Part shown: positions 31,791-40,881 of the stretch, piece by piece
Layout of the letters: every line of letters begins with the position of its first letter
How positions within the stretch are numbered: position 1 is the first letter of the stretch
DNA from: Bin87 sp963665395
GTDB lineage: Bacteria > Chloroflexota > Dehalococcoidia > Lucifugimonadales > UBA3495
Length of the DNA stretch: 64,000 nucleotides
Reading direction: 5' to 3'
Assembly (NCBI GenBank): GCA_963665395.2
Contig: OY762251.1
Coordinates: forward strand, 1,488,001-1,552,000
The notes under the pieces: model-generated
Databases searched by the model: none
What the model was told of the DNA's origin: nothing
What the model saw: only the letters and a program-made list of their open reading frames with translations
Translations under genes and position numbers: made by a program

Positions 31791-33446
31791 ATGCAGCGTC
31801 GTGCGGCAGTTCTATTGGTAGCGGTCCTGGCTTTGACATTGGCGTGGGGACCGTTGGCGTGCGGTCACGGGGATGGCGAGTCGGGACTGGTGGAGATAAC
31901 CGTAGGACCGCCCACGGCTACGCCGGCAACCGCCGAGGAAGCCACGGCAGCGCCGGATCCCACTGCCATGCGAATTCAACCCACGGCAGTCGCGCCGGCG
32001 CCGGCCGTTGCGACGCCAGCCCCGGCGGCGGCCGCGTCGCCCACCGCGCCATCGCCGACCCCTGACCGGCCACAACCGCCGGCGACGCCGCCCCCGGCCC
32101 CTACGCCGGAACCCACCGCCACCGCGCCGGCTCCCGATCCCACCGCTACCCGGCCCGACCCGGCGCTGCTGCGGTATGCCGAGCGACACGCCGGCGGGCC
32201 GGGAGCGATCTTCGCCGGCGACGCCGCGCAGCTGCTGGGTCTGCCGCCCCACGCGGCGTTGATGTTTGACGTTCCGCAATCTTTCTATACCCAGGCATCG
32301 GCGGCAGCGTTGTTCGGTCTGCCCGGTGGTATTCCCGGCCATCTGTTCATCTTCACCAGCGATTACTACCAAGGGCTGCTGGATAAGGCCAAACTGACCG
32401 ACCCCACCGCTTTAACGTCGTCCGGCCAGAGCTTTGAGATCCAGCACGTCTGCATCGACCGCCGGCTGCCGACGTGCGTGCTGGTGCAGAGCTACTGGGC
32501 GCCCAACCTGGAGCGGCGCGCCAACGGGCAGGTGCGGCTGTCGGTAACGTCCTTTGCCGAGCTGGGACTGGCCGGGCCGGGCACGTTGAACCAGGTGGCC
32601 GACGGGTCGCTGGACATGGTGAACATCTACACGGGGTACGTGGCCGGGGCTTATCCGGCGCTGGAGGCGCAGTCGCTGTGGGGGACGCTCAGCGACTGGG
32701 AGACGTCGTACCTGGCGCTGACCGACCTGGCGCCGGACGTTGACCGGCTGGTGACGGACCTCTCCAGGGGCAGCCGGGTACTGAACCGCAACTGGTTCGC
32801 CGGTTCCGACCAGTGGTTCTACAGCAAAGAGCCGCTGGAAACCGTGGCCGATTTCCAGGGCAAGAAGATACGCAGCCACTCCGCCGCCATGTCGGACTTC
32901 ATCCGGGGCATGGGCGGCGAGCCGGTTGAGCTGGACGTGACTGAAATCTACAGCGCAATGCAGATCGGCGCGGTGGACGCCACTGTGACCACGGCCCTGC
33001 TGGGCGTGACCGGCCGGCTGTTCGAGGTGTCCGACCACATCGCCGGGCCGGTGATCGGGTTCGGCTATACCAACAACGTTATCAACAAGGACGTTTGGAA
33101 TGCAATGCCCCAGGACTTGCAGCAGATCATGATCGAAGAAGGGGCGAAAATGGAGCTGGAGGCGCTGCGGCTGGCTCCCTTCCAGAACTTCGTCGCCCTG
33201 GAAGCCAACCAGATGGCCGGCCTGAAACCCATACCGTTCTCGGAGGACACGCTGAAACATATCGACGAAACGGTGGCGCCGGAATACGTCCTGCCCGGCT
33301 GGCTGCGCCGGCTGGGTTACCCGGAACGGGGGCAGGAGATCGTGGATATTTACAACAGCAAATCCGCGCCCTACACCGGGCTGCGGGTCAACGCCGACGG
33401 CAGCGTGGAGAAGGTGGCGATTACCAAGGGGCCGCGGGCGGAGTGA
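31791..33446 (+). CDS. TRAP-type (DctP family) substrate-binding lipoprotein
   Basis: 551 residues from the ATG at 31791 (GGAGG 10 bp upstream). A signal peptide ends PLAC, so Cys24 may be lipidated, although Pro at -3 is unusual. Residues about 35-140 are a Pro/Ala/Thr linker (PTPDRPQPPATPPPAPTPEP). The rest is a DctP domain: QVADGSLDMVNIYTGYVAGA, then YSKEPLETVADFQGKKIRS and GGEPVELDVTEIYSAMQIGA, the family signature. TRAP binding proteins feed organic acids to a DctQM permease, which is not in the window. The long linker is characteristic of surface lipoproteins in this kind of genome. Confidence 0.88.
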   Translation: MQRRAAVLLVAVLALTLAWGPLACGHGDGESGLVEITVGPPTATPATAEEATAAPDPTAMRIQPTAVAPAPAVATPAPAAAASPTAPSPTPDRPQPPATPPPAPTPEPTATAPAPDPTATRPDPALLRYAERHAGGPGAIFAGDAAQLLGLPPHAALMFDVPQSFYTQASAAALFGLPGGIPGHLFIFTSDYYQGLLDKAKLTDPTALTSSGQSFEIQHVCIDRRLPTCVLVQSYWAPNLERRANGQVRLSVTSFAELGLAGPGTLNQVADGSLDMVNIYTGYVAGAYPALEAQSLWGTLSDWETSYLALTDLAPDVDRLVTDLSRGSRVLNRNWFAGSDQWFYSKEPLETVADFQGKKIRSHSAAMSDFIRGMGGEPVELDVTEIYSAMQIGAVDATVTTALLGVTGRLFEVSDHIAGPVIGFGYTNNVINKDVWNAMPQDLQQIMIEEGAKMELEALRLAPFQNFVALEANQMAGLKPIPFSEDTLKHIDETVAPEYVLPGWLRRLGYPERGQEIVDIYNSKSAPYTGLRVNADGSVEKVAITKGPRAE

Positions 33447-33618
33447 GTACCCGGGAGTTTCCCACCAATGACTTGGCAAGGGTTTGAAACGCGCCTCCCG
33501 GCTGTGCGTTGGATAAGGCTGGTTGCATCTTCAACCTATCGAATGTTTGTCGGATTTCAGAAGATTGTACACACCTATATTGTGCCGTAGCCACCCCGCT
33601 GGCGATGCGCTTAAATCC

Positions 33619-33642
33619 AGGGGCGGATAATCATCCGCCCCT
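33619..33642. repeat. D palindrome variant
   Basis: AGGGGCGGATAA followed by TCATCCGCCCCT forms a near-perfect 24-bp palindrome between the convergent TRAP and thiolase genes. It may act as a bidirectional hairpin; no T-run follows. Confidence 0.7.
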
Positions 33643-33668
33643 GCCTTCGGAAACGACGGTCAAGTCGC

Positions 33669-34868
33669 CTACCGCCGCTCAAAAACCGCCGCCACGCCCT
33701 GGCCGCCGCCCACGCACATGGTTTCCAGGCCCCATTGGGCGTCCTGGCGTTCCATCTCGTGGAGCATGGTGGTCAGGATGCGGGCGCCGGTGGCCGCTAT
33801 CGGATGGCCCAGCGAGATGCCGGAGCCGTTGACGTTCAGGTGGTCCTCGTGGGGCAGCTGCCACTCGCGCAGCACCGCCAGCACCTGGGCGGCAAACGCC
33901 TCGTTCAGCTCGATGATGTCCATGTCGCCCAGCGTCATGCCGATCTTGTCCATCACCTTGTTCACCGCCGGCACCGGGCCGATGCCCATGGTGGCGGGAT
34001 GGCAGCCCGTGACCGCCCAGCCGCGCAGGAACGCCATCGGTTCAAGCCCCAGCTCCTCCAGCTTGTCCTCGGCCACTACCAGGCACACCGAGGCCGCGTC
34101 GTTCTGGCTGCTGGCGTTGCCGGCGGTAACCACGCCGTCGCGCATCACCGGGCGCAGCCGGCCCAGGACTTCCATGGTGGTGTCGGCCCGCGGCCCCTCG
34201 TCGGCGTCGAAAATCTTGGGGTCGCCGCGACGCTGGGGGATGCTGACGGGGACGATTTCGGCATCGAACTTGCCGGAATCACGAGCGGCCACGGCCCGCT
34301 GGTGGCTGCGCAGGGCGTACTCGTCCTGTTCCTCCCGGGGGATTTCGTACTCCCGCGCCAGGTTCTCCGCCGTCTCCACCATGCCGCCGGGGATGGGGCC
34401 GAACCGCTCATCCGGCGCGATGGTCACGCGGGCGCGGGCCAGGCGGTCGTGGAAAGTAACCGAGCCGAAACGCGCCCCCCAGCGGGATTCGTTGCTGTAG
34501 AACTCGGCGCTGCTCATGCTCTCTGCGCCGCCGGCGATGACCACGTCGGCGTTTTCGGTCTGGATCAGCATGGAGGCGTTGAGGATGGCCTGCAAGCCGG
34601 AGGAACAGCGGCGGTCCAGCTGGTAGCCCGGCACCTCGATGGGCAGCCCGGCTTTCAAGCTCGCCAGCCGGCCGATGGCGGGGTTCTCGCCCGACGGATA
34701 CCCGTGCCCCAGGATCACGTCGTCCACCTTGGCCGGGTCCACGCCGCTGCGTTCCAGCGCGGCCTGAATGACGGTGGAGGCCAGCTCGGCGGCCGGCACG
34801 TCCCGCAAAGCCCCGCCGAAATTGCCGACGGCGGTGCGAACCGGGGAAACAATGGCTACTCCTCTCAT
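33669..34868 (-). CDS. Thiolase (acetyl-CoA C-acyltransferase)
   Basis: 399 residues from the ATG at 34868 (AAGGAGC upstream). Catalytic motifs: RRCSSGLQAI with the nucleophile C88, NEAFAAQVLAV, GHPIAATGARI with the catalytic His, and CVGGGQGVA with the second Cys. The family performs Claisen condensation or thiolysis of 3-ketoacyl-CoA. The crotonases and SDRs elsewhere in the window suggest fatty-acid or side-chain beta-oxidation, but no linked operon shows it. Confidence 0.93.
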   Translation of the reverse strand: MRGVAIVSPVRTAVGNFGGALRDVPAAELASTVIQAALERSGVDPAKVDDVILGHGYPSGENPAIGRLASLKAGLPIEVPGYQLDRRCSSGLQAILNASMLIQTENADVVIAGGAESMSSAEFYSNESRWGARFGSVTFHDRLARARVTIAPDERFGPIPGGMVETAENLAREYEIPREEQDEYALRSHQRAVAARDSGKFDAEIVPVSIPQRRGDPKIFDADEGPRADTTMEVLGRLRPVMRDGVVTAGNASSQNDAASVCLVVAEDKLEELGLEPMAFLRGWAVTGCHPATMGIGPVPAVNKVMDKIGMTLGDMDIIELNEAFAAQVLAVLREWQLPHEDHLNVNGSGISLGHPIAATGARILTTMLHEMERQDAQWGLETMCVGGGQGVAAVFERR

Positions 34869-35088
34869 TATGCTGCTCCTTGTGTCGTGCGCCGTCGCTT
34901 CAGGACGGCCGGCTTGTCTGCGAAATGGTGGGCGTATGATACTCGCTGCCCCCAACCCTGTAAAACCGGGGAGCGACCTCGCCTGGGCCTTTCCAAAGTC
35001 CCGTATGGCGGCTTTTCACCCCAAACCGTCATTCCGGCGAAAGCCGGAATCCAGAACATTCCGAACACGGCGACCTCTTGGATTCCCG

Positions 35089-35194
35089 ATTCCGCTTTAG
35101 GTGGTTTCTCTTCGTAGGGGCGAATAATTATTCGCCCCTACCCGCGCCGGCAACAACGTTGGCCGGATCAAACCACCTAAATTGCAACGCTACC
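35089..35194. repeat. B element remnant with an internal D palindrome
   Basis: The right end (AACCACCTAAATTGCAACGC then TACC) is intact. The left end is eroded to TTCCGCTTTAGGTGG. Its middle is not the C-type core of other B copies but a D palindrome (35114-35141). The interval 34869-35275 otherwise holds a REP-like palindrome (35027-35055) and no gene. Confidence 0.7.
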
Positions 35195-35274
35195 TACCGG
35201 ATTTTAAGGATTGACAGGATTGGAAATGCTGGGTTGGTTGCCAACGTCAATCCTGATAATCCGCCAAATCCTGA

Positions 35275-36732
35275 ACTGGACTTTGTACAAAAACTAGAAA
35301 AATGAAAGCGGCAGGGTAAGCTGGTTTGACCCCACAACTCACCGTAGGTCAATTCGTGCTCACCCTGCCCGATGCCATTGTAACTGTTCTCTTTCCCTTC
35401 GCCATGCTGTTCCAAAACCGAACCTGGCAAAAGGCTCAGGTCCTATTGGTCGGCGCGATCCTGACGCCGGGCCAGCGCACAGTGGCCGCGGCGTTGCGGG
35501 TCATGGGCCTCAGCGGCGACCGCAACTATGCCCGCTACCATCACGTGCTGAACCGGGCGGCGTGGTCGCCCCTTGGGGCGTCCCAGGTCTTGCTCAGGTT
35601 GCTGCTTCAACATCTCGACCACGGCGACGGTCCGCTGGTGTTCGGTATCGACGAAACCCTGGAGCGTCGGCAGGGTCCAAAGATCAACGCTCTGGGTGTC
35701 TACCGAGACGCCGTGCGTTCCAGCCGCAGCTATACGGTCAAGGCCAGCGGGTTGCGCTGGATCAGTTTGATGTGGCTGGGACGCATCCCCTGGGCGGGAC
35801 GGTTCTGGGCCCTGCCCTTGCTCACCGCGCTGGCGCCATCGGAACGCTATCACCAAAGGCAGGGACGCCGGCACAAGAAACTCACCGACTGGGCTCGCCA
35901 GATGATCCTGCTGCTGCGCCGCTGGCTGCCCCATCGCCCCCTGGTGGTGGTGGGCGACAATGGCTATGCCGTCCTGGACTTGCTCTACTTCTGCCAGTCC
36001 CTCCATGAACCCGTAACCCTCATCACCAGGCTGCGCCTGGATGCCGGTCTCTACGATCCCGCGCCACCCCGTCAACCGGGCCAAACCGGTCGCCCTCGGG
36101 TCAAGGGGGCACGTCAACCCACCCTCAAGCAACGCCTTGACGATCCCGAGCTGCTCTGGGACACCGCGTCGGTGTCCTGGTACGACGGCACCATGCGCAC
36201 GCTGGAACTGGCTTCGCAGACCGCCCTCTGGTACCACCCCGGCAAACCGCCCGTACCCATCCGCTGGGCGCTGGTCCGAGACCCCAAAGGTGAACTGGAC
36301 ACTCAGGCCCTGCTCTGCACTGATGAGTCGGTCGCCCCAGTCCAGATCCTGGAGTGGTTTGTGCTGCGTTGGCAGCTGGAGGTCACTTACCAGGAAGTAC
36401 GGGCTCACTTGGGCGTGGAAACTCAGCGCCAATGGTCGGATCGCGCCATTGCCCGCACCACGCCCGTCCTGATGGGTCTGTTTTCCTGGATCGCCCTGGC
36501 GGCACACTCGCTGCAACAAGAGAGCCCCATCACCCAGCGCACGGCGGCCTGGTACGCCAAACCCGCCCCCACTTTCGTGGATGCCATCGCCCTGGTGCGA
36601 CGCCACCTGTGGCTGGCTTCGGACAGTTTTTCAATGTCGTTATCCGACTGTGACCGGGGAAAACCCGTTCCCGAATTGTACGCTCGGCTTATCGATTCCC
36701 TCGCCTACGCCGCTTGAACGTACAAAGTCCAG
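35275..36732 (+). mobile_element. Complete insertion sequence (1458 bp) inside an E repeat, CTGA target duplication
   Basis: Terminal inverted repeats CTGGACTTTGTAC (35276-35288) and GTACAAAGTCCAG (36720-36732) are perfect over 13 bp. CTGA at 35271-35274 and 36733-36736 is the likely target duplication. Joining the flanks restores AATCCTGAAAATCCTGCTTC, the normal right arm of an E repeat. The element carries one transposase gene. Confidence 0.88.
35326..36717 (+). CDS. DDE transposase of the insertion sequence
   Basis: 463 residues if started at the TTG at 35326; later in-frame ATG starts are possible (the first is MLFQNRTWQK). DDE candidates: D in VFGIDETLERRQGPKI, D in VVVGDNGYAVLDLL, and E in LRWQLEVTYQEVRAHLG. 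The pattern (TPGQRTVAAALRVMGL...NYARYHHVLNRA) is that of a transposase group common in Chloroflexota, which I would place near IS701/DDE_5, but the family is from memory. The frame is intact and codon use looks like the host, so the element may be active. Confidence 0.85.
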   Translation: MTPQLTVGQFVLTLPDAIVTVLFPFAMLFQNRTWQKAQVLLVGAILTPGQRTVAAALRVMGLSGDRNYARYHHVLNRAAWSPLGASQVLLRLLLQHLDHGDGPLVFGIDETLERRQGPKINALGVYRDAVRSSRSYTVKASGLRWISLMWLGRIPWAGRFWALPLLTALAPSERYHQRQGRRHKKLTDWARQMILLLRRWLPHRPLVVVGDNGYAVLDLLYFCQSLHEPVTLITRLRLDAGLYDPAPPRQPGQTGRPRVKGARQPTLKQRLDDPELLWDTASVSWYDGTMRTLELASQTALWYHPGKPPVPIRWALVRDPKGELDTQALLCTDESVAPVQILEWFVLRWQLEVTYQEVRAHLGVETQRQWSDRAIARTTPVLMGLFSWIALAAHSLQQESPITQRTAAWYAKPAPTFVDAIALVRRHLWLASDSFSMSLSDCDRGKPVPELYARLIDSLAYAA

Positions 36733-36754
36733 CTGAAAATCCTGCTTCTGACAA

Positions 36755-38101
36755 TTACTCCACAGCGTGAACGGCGCCGTCCGCCGTTCGCACGTACAAC
36801 CATCCCCCAGAGTAGGCCGGCGGCAACTCGATGGATGCTCCCAGGTCTAGTGTCCAGACGATCCCCCCGTCCGTCCGGTTCAGCGCGTAGAGCATCCCGT
36901 CCCTTGCGCCGAAATAGACCCGCTCGCCCAGGATGACCGGGGAACTCACGATGCCATCGCCGGCCTCAAACCGCCATAGCTCATCATCCGTAGCCGCCTC
37001 CCGGGCGTAGAACAGCCCGTCGCCGTCACCCAGGTAATAGACGCCATCGGCCAGGGCCGGCGACGCAACGACACCCTGGGACTCCCGTTCTTCGGGCGCG
37101 AACCGCCAGCGTTCGCCCCGTTGCGCCGGCGGCGCCGGCACCAGGGGAACCTGCCAGATCCACAGCTGGAACCACGTGCGTTTTATCCAGTACAGCCCCG
37201 GCATTCCCTTGACGCCGTTGTTGATGGCGTAGAGTGACCCTCCCGAGGGGAAGTACGCGGTATCGCCGGATACCACCGGCGGCCCCGACGCCGAGCCCGC
37301 CGTGAGAAACCGGAATCGACGCCGGCCGTCGTCGGCATCGATGAAATACAGATTGCCCTCGTCATCGGCAGCGTACAGACGGCCATCCCGAAGCGCCGGT
37401 GTGGTCTTGACGTTGCCCCGTATCCGGTGTTTCCAGAGCTGGTCGCCGGTCTGGGCATCCAGGGCGTAGATGATGTTGCCCGACGACGTTACGTAGGCGA
37501 TGCCGTCATGCACCAGGGCCGACGCCGATATGGGCAGGTGGGCCTTGAATTCCCAGACCTGCTGCCCGGTGTCCTTGTTGAGGGCCAGCATCCGGTGATT
37601 GGTCAAGCCCACGTACACCAGGTTGTTGTTGGCTACCGTCAGGGCGTGGTCCATCGGCCCCGGCGTTTCGATTTCCCAGATCGGATTGCCGGACGCGGCG
37701 TCCAGCGCCATCGCCTTGAAATGACCGCCCACGAATAGCGTCCCATCCACCGCCAGCGGAGCGGAGCGGGTGGGCGGCCCCAGGTCCCGCGACCAGACCA
37801 GCCGACCGGCCGGCTGCCCTTCCGGTCCGGCGACGTATCCGTTCAGGCTTGTCCCATAGCCCAGCATTGACCACTGCCCGGTACGCGAAGCTGACGAGGC
37901 CACCGCCGAAGGGCTGCCCACGAACCACCGCGCCGGGTTGGGCAGGCTGAACCAGAAAATCCAGCCCAGGAGCGCGATTAACGCCAGCGCGCCGAATGTC
38001 GCCGCCGGTTTCACGATGCCCATGCGATAACGTCGCCGGGCCGTGCGTTGGCTGCGTTCTATCCAGTCAGGGAACTGCGTTGCCGGTTCTTGATTCGCCA
38101 T
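36755..38101 (-). CDS. PQQ-binding-like beta-propeller membrane-anchored protein
   Basis: 448 residues. A cytoplasmic basic N terminus (SQRTARRRYRMG) precedes one membrane span (GALALIALLGWIFWFSL, about 37-53). The rest is a repeating propeller, each blade with an AxDGTLFVG.../YALD..TG...W pattern (for example IIYALDAQTGDQLWKHR). BamB-like folds of this kind scaffold envelope proteins or bind PQQ in dehydrogenases; no dehydrogenase Cys-Cys or haem motif is seen. The stop (36755-36757) lies just beyond the E repeat right end. Function unknown beyond the fold. Confidence 0.82.
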   Translation of the reverse strand: MANQEPATQFPDWIERSQRTARRRYRMGIVKPAATFGALALIALLGWIFWFSLPNPARWFVGSPSAVASSASRTGQWSMLGYGTSLNGYVAGPEGQPAGRLVWSRDLGPPTRSAPLAVDGTLFVGGHFKAMALDAASGNPIWEIETPGPMDHALTVANNNLVYVGLTNHRMLALNKDTGQQVWEFKAHLPISASALVHDGIAYVTSSGNIIYALDAQTGDQLWKHRIRGNVKTTPALRDGRLYAADDEGNLYFIDADDGRRRFRFLTAGSASGPPVVSGDTAYFPSGGSLYAINNGVKGMPGLYWIKRTWFQLWIWQVPLVPAPPAQRGERWRFAPEERESQGVVASPALADGVYYLGDGDGLFYAREAATDDELWRFEAGDGIVSSPVILGERVYFGARDGMLYALNRTDGGIVWTLDLGASIELPPAYSGGWLYVRTADGAVHAVE

Positions 38102-38118
38102 AAAGGGTTAACAACTTG

Positions 38119-38146
38119 GTAGGGGCGAATAATCATTCGCCCCTAC
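38119..38146. repeat. D palindrome
   Basis: 28-bp palindrome with one central mismatch (GTAGGGGCGAATAA / TCATTCGCCCCTAC) between the PQQ-propeller and DppC-like genes. Confidence 0.85.
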
Positions 38147-38189
38147 TGTAACACGCCGTTGGAATTGGCGGGCGGACGGTGCCGAATCG

Positions 38190-39290
38190 CTAAACGTTGC
38201 GCTGCTTGGGGTCCAGCCGGTCCCGCAGCCAGTCGCCCAGCAGGTTCACCGACAGCACGGTGAACAGGATGGCCAGGCCGGGGAAGAAGGACACCCACCA
38301 AGAGTCGATGATGAGCTCCCGCCCGTCGGCGACCATCACGCCCCAGGCCGGGTTGGGCCGCGGAATGCCGGCGCCCAGGAAGCTCAGGCCCGCTTCCAGC
38401 AGGATGACGAAGCCCAACTGCAACGTCGCCAGCACGATGATGGTGTTCACCAGGTTGGGGAAGATGTGACGGATCATTATCCTGATTTGTGACGACCCGG
38501 CGACGCGGGATCTGGCAATGAAATCCTGGGTTTTGAGCGCCAGCGTCTCGCCGCGAATCAGCCGGGCGTAACGAGACCAGAGGAACAGGCACACCACAAT
38601 CAGCACGTTTTCGATGCGCGGCCCCAGGGTGGCGGCCAGCACCAGCGCCACCAGGATCAGCGAAATCGACAGGGACATATCCACCAACCGCATCACCACG
38701 GTGTCCACCCAGCCGCCGAAATAGCCGGCCAGGATACCCAGCACGGTGCCAATCAGCCCCGACACGAAAATCGCCATCATCGACACCACCAGGGCCAGGC
38801 GCGCGCCAAAGACGATGCGGCTGAAAATGTCCATCCCGTTCTTGTCGGTGCCCAGCATGTACTTGGCTTGGCCTCCGGGTTTGACCACGATTTGGATCTG
38901 GTCGCCCAGCACGGGAGCCTCGCCCGCGGCTTTGCCCAGCACGGTGGCGTCGCCAATGCGCACGGTGCGCTCGGCGTCGCTGAGCTTGATCTCGTTCTGC
39001 CGATTCTCCCGGTTCACCCGCTCCACCACCGTGCGCGTGGACGTCACGTCGCTGGACCAGGCCGGTGGCACCAGCCGGTCGTCAAGGTCGCCGCGTCGCG
39101 GATTGTGCGGCGCGATCAGCTCGGCGAAGATCGCCGGCAGGATCAAAAAAATCAACAGCATCGTCACGGGAAACAGCGGCAGTCGCCGGATTTCCTGTAT
39201 CCAATGCCTGATCTTGGCCAGGGTCCCCATCCGGGCGGCGGCTTCTTCCGAAGCGGGCGCCGCGGGAACCGGAGCCGTGGTTATCGCCAT
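38190..39290 (-). CDS. Oligopeptide/nickel-type ABC transporter permease (DppC/OppC family)
   Basis: 366 residues. N-terminal cytoplasmic region, one span (LFPVTMLLIFLILPAIFAEL), a periplasmic insertion (about 60-130), then five spans. The GTDKNGMDIFSRIVFGARLA signature of the DppC family and the coupling EAA-like loop FIARSRVAGSSQIRIMIRHI are clear. It pairs with the DppB-like permease 52 bp upstream. No DppD/DppF ATPases are in this cluster. Confidence 0.9.
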   Translation of the reverse strand: MAITTAPVPAAPASEEAAARMGTLAKIRHWIQEIRRLPLFPVTMLLIFLILPAIFAELIAPHNPRRGDLDDRLVPPAWSSDVTSTRTVVERVNRENRQNEIKLSDAERTVRIGDATVLGKAAGEAPVLGDQIQIVVKPGGQAKYMLGTDKNGMDIFSRIVFGARLALVVSMMAIFVSGLIGTVLGILAGYFGGWVDTVVMRLVDMSLSISLILVALVLAATLGPRIENVLIVVCLFLWSRYARLIRGETLALKTQDFIARSRVAGSSQIRIMIRHIFPNLVNTIIVLATLQLGFVILLEAGLSFLGAGIPRPNPAWGVMVADGRELIIDSWWVSFFPGLAILFTVLSVNLLGDWLRDRLDPKQRNV

Positions 39291-39342
39291 GATCTATATC
39301 CTCCGCCGTTTTCTTTATGCAATGCTCTTGCCGGCATCATGG

Positions 39343-40266
39343 TCAGTTGTAGCGGATGCGGGGGTCCAGGTAGGCGTAGAGAATGTCCACAATCAGGTTC
39401 GCGAAGATGTAGATGGACGACCCGATGATGACCACCGCCTGGAGCACCTGGAAGTCACGACCGCGCACCGCCCCCACCGCCAACTGCCCCACGCCCGGCC
39501 AGGAAAACACCGTTTCCACAATCACGGTGCCCGTGAACAGGCCGCCGATGATGATGGCGAAGTAGGTCAGGGGCGCGATGAAAGCGTTGCGCAGGCAATG
39601 CTTCCAGATGACCTTCCACTCCGGCACGCCCTTGATGCGCGCCAGTTTTACGAACTCGGTGTCCAGCACGTCCAGCATCGAGGAGCGGATCAGCCGCAGC
39701 AGGGCTGCCACCTGGAAGAAACCCAGGGTGAACGCCGGCATTATCATGTGAGCGATGCCCCCCTTGCCCGACGACGGCAGCCAGCCCAGCTTCACCGCAA
39801 AGAGCCAGAGGAGCATGATGCCCAGCCAGAAGCTCGGCACCGACTGGCCCAGGAAGGCCACCGCCTTGCCCTGGTAGTCCAGCCACCCGTCCTTGCGGGC
39901 CGCCGTGATTACGCCCAGCGGCACCCCCAGGACCACGGCGATCACCATGGCCAGGCCCCCCAGCTGGAGCGTCGCCGGGAAACGGTCCATCACCATTCCC
40001 ATGGCAGTCTGCCCCCCGAAGGCGTAGGACTCGCCGAAATCGCCCCGCACGGCGTTGCCCAGGAACACCAGGTAACGCATATGGAGCGGCTTGTCCAGGC
40101 CCCACTTCTCTTTAAGAGCGGCGATGTCCTCCGGGGTAGCCTCTCCCATGGGCAGCATCACCGACGTGGGATCGCCGGTGATGTTGGAGAGCATAAATAC
40201 GATGATGCTCACCAGCAGCACGGCTATGATCGCCTGCCCAACGCGGAAGATTATGAACCGCTGCAT
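39343..40266 (-). CDS. Oligopeptide/nickel-type ABC transporter permease (DppB/OppB family)
   Basis: 307 residues. It begins MQRFIIFRVGQAIIAVLLVS, has six predicted spans, the family VFSWPGVGQLAVGAVRGRDF motif near the C terminus and ends ILYAYLDPRIRYN. First permease of the pair; substrate is set by the upstream family-5 binding proteins. A REP-like palindrome (about 40320-40350) and an A element separate it from the upstream binding protein. Confidence 0.92.
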   Translation of the reverse strand: MQRFIIFRVGQAIIAVLLVSIIVFMLSNITGDPTSVMLPMGEATPEDIAALKEKWGLDKPLHMRYLVFLGNAVRGDFGESYAFGGQTAMGMVMDRFPATLQLGGLAMVIAVVLGVPLGVITAARKDGWLDYQGKAVAFLGQSVPSFWLGIMLLWLFAVKLGWLPSSGKGGIAHMIMPAFTLGFFQVAALLRLIRSSMLDVLDTEFVKLARIKGVPEWKVIWKHCLRNAFIAPLTYFAIIIGGLFTGTVIVETVFSWPGVGQLAVGAVRGRDFQVLQAVVIIGSSIYIFANLIVDILYAYLDPRIRYN

Positions 40267-40381
40267 TGTCGCCTCCCTAAACCAAACCTTACCTTGCTAC
40301 TTACCGGCGTTCCTGCAACATCCCGTCATTCCGGCGCAAGCCGGAATGACGGGATGTGTGAGTGTCAACCTCGGCCATCCA

Positions 40382-40722
40382 CTCACGCGTACCCACTTTC
40401 CCCAAACTGTCATTGCGAGCGCAGCGCGGCAATCTTCCCCAAACTGTCATTGCGAGCGCAGCGCGGCAATCTCGTCGAGGTAACGAACGTCGCTCTTGGA
40501 ACGAGATCGCCATCCGCCAGCGGCGGACTTCGCTCCTCGCGATGCCAAACTGGGTACGCGGGAGCCATTTGGGTAGCTTGTCAGAAGCAGGATTTACCGG
40601 ATTTACAGGATGTACCGGATTGGGTGCGACGCTGCCGTCGGATGATCTCAATCCTGATAATCCGTCAAATCCTGGAAATCCTGCTTCTGACATTCCGCCC
40701 CCGGAAAGTGGGTACGCGTGAG
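40382..40722. mobile_element. A element, long form (341 bp), with 10-bp target duplication
   Basis: CTCACGCGTACCCACTTT to AAAGTGGGTACGCGTGAG, flanked by CGGCCATCCA at 40372-40381 and 40723-40732. It includes two 37-bp units, a C-like hairpin and an intact E repeat (40579-40692). It disrupts a small ORF on the minus strand. The clean duplication shows the whole composite moved as one unit. Confidence 0.88.
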
Positions 40723-40732
40723 CGGCCATCCA

Positions 40733-40867
40733 TTCCGGTGGTTCGGCCAAAGTTTGCTCGAGACGCTGGCGCGCCTCGTGGGTATCGCGGAAATGCGCCT
40801 CCACTTCGGCCAGACGTTCCGGTTTCACCAATGGCCGCAGATGTTCCGGCGTGTACTTGAATTCCAT
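40733..40867 (-). pseudogene. Small ORF interrupted by an A element
   Basis: Starts MEFKYTPEHLRPLVKPERLA and continues EVEAHFRDTHEARQRLEQTL, with a GAGGGG site 7 bp upstream. It begins 14 bp after the binding-protein stop, as an operon member would. At EWMA it enters the A element, and the frame stays open as a chimera to 40301. Without the element and one target copy it would read ...EPPEWMAEVDTHTSRHSGLR, ending after about 71 residues, partly in a REP-like repeat. No family recognised. Confidence 0.5.
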
Positions 40868-40881
40868 GCTGTAGCCCCTCG

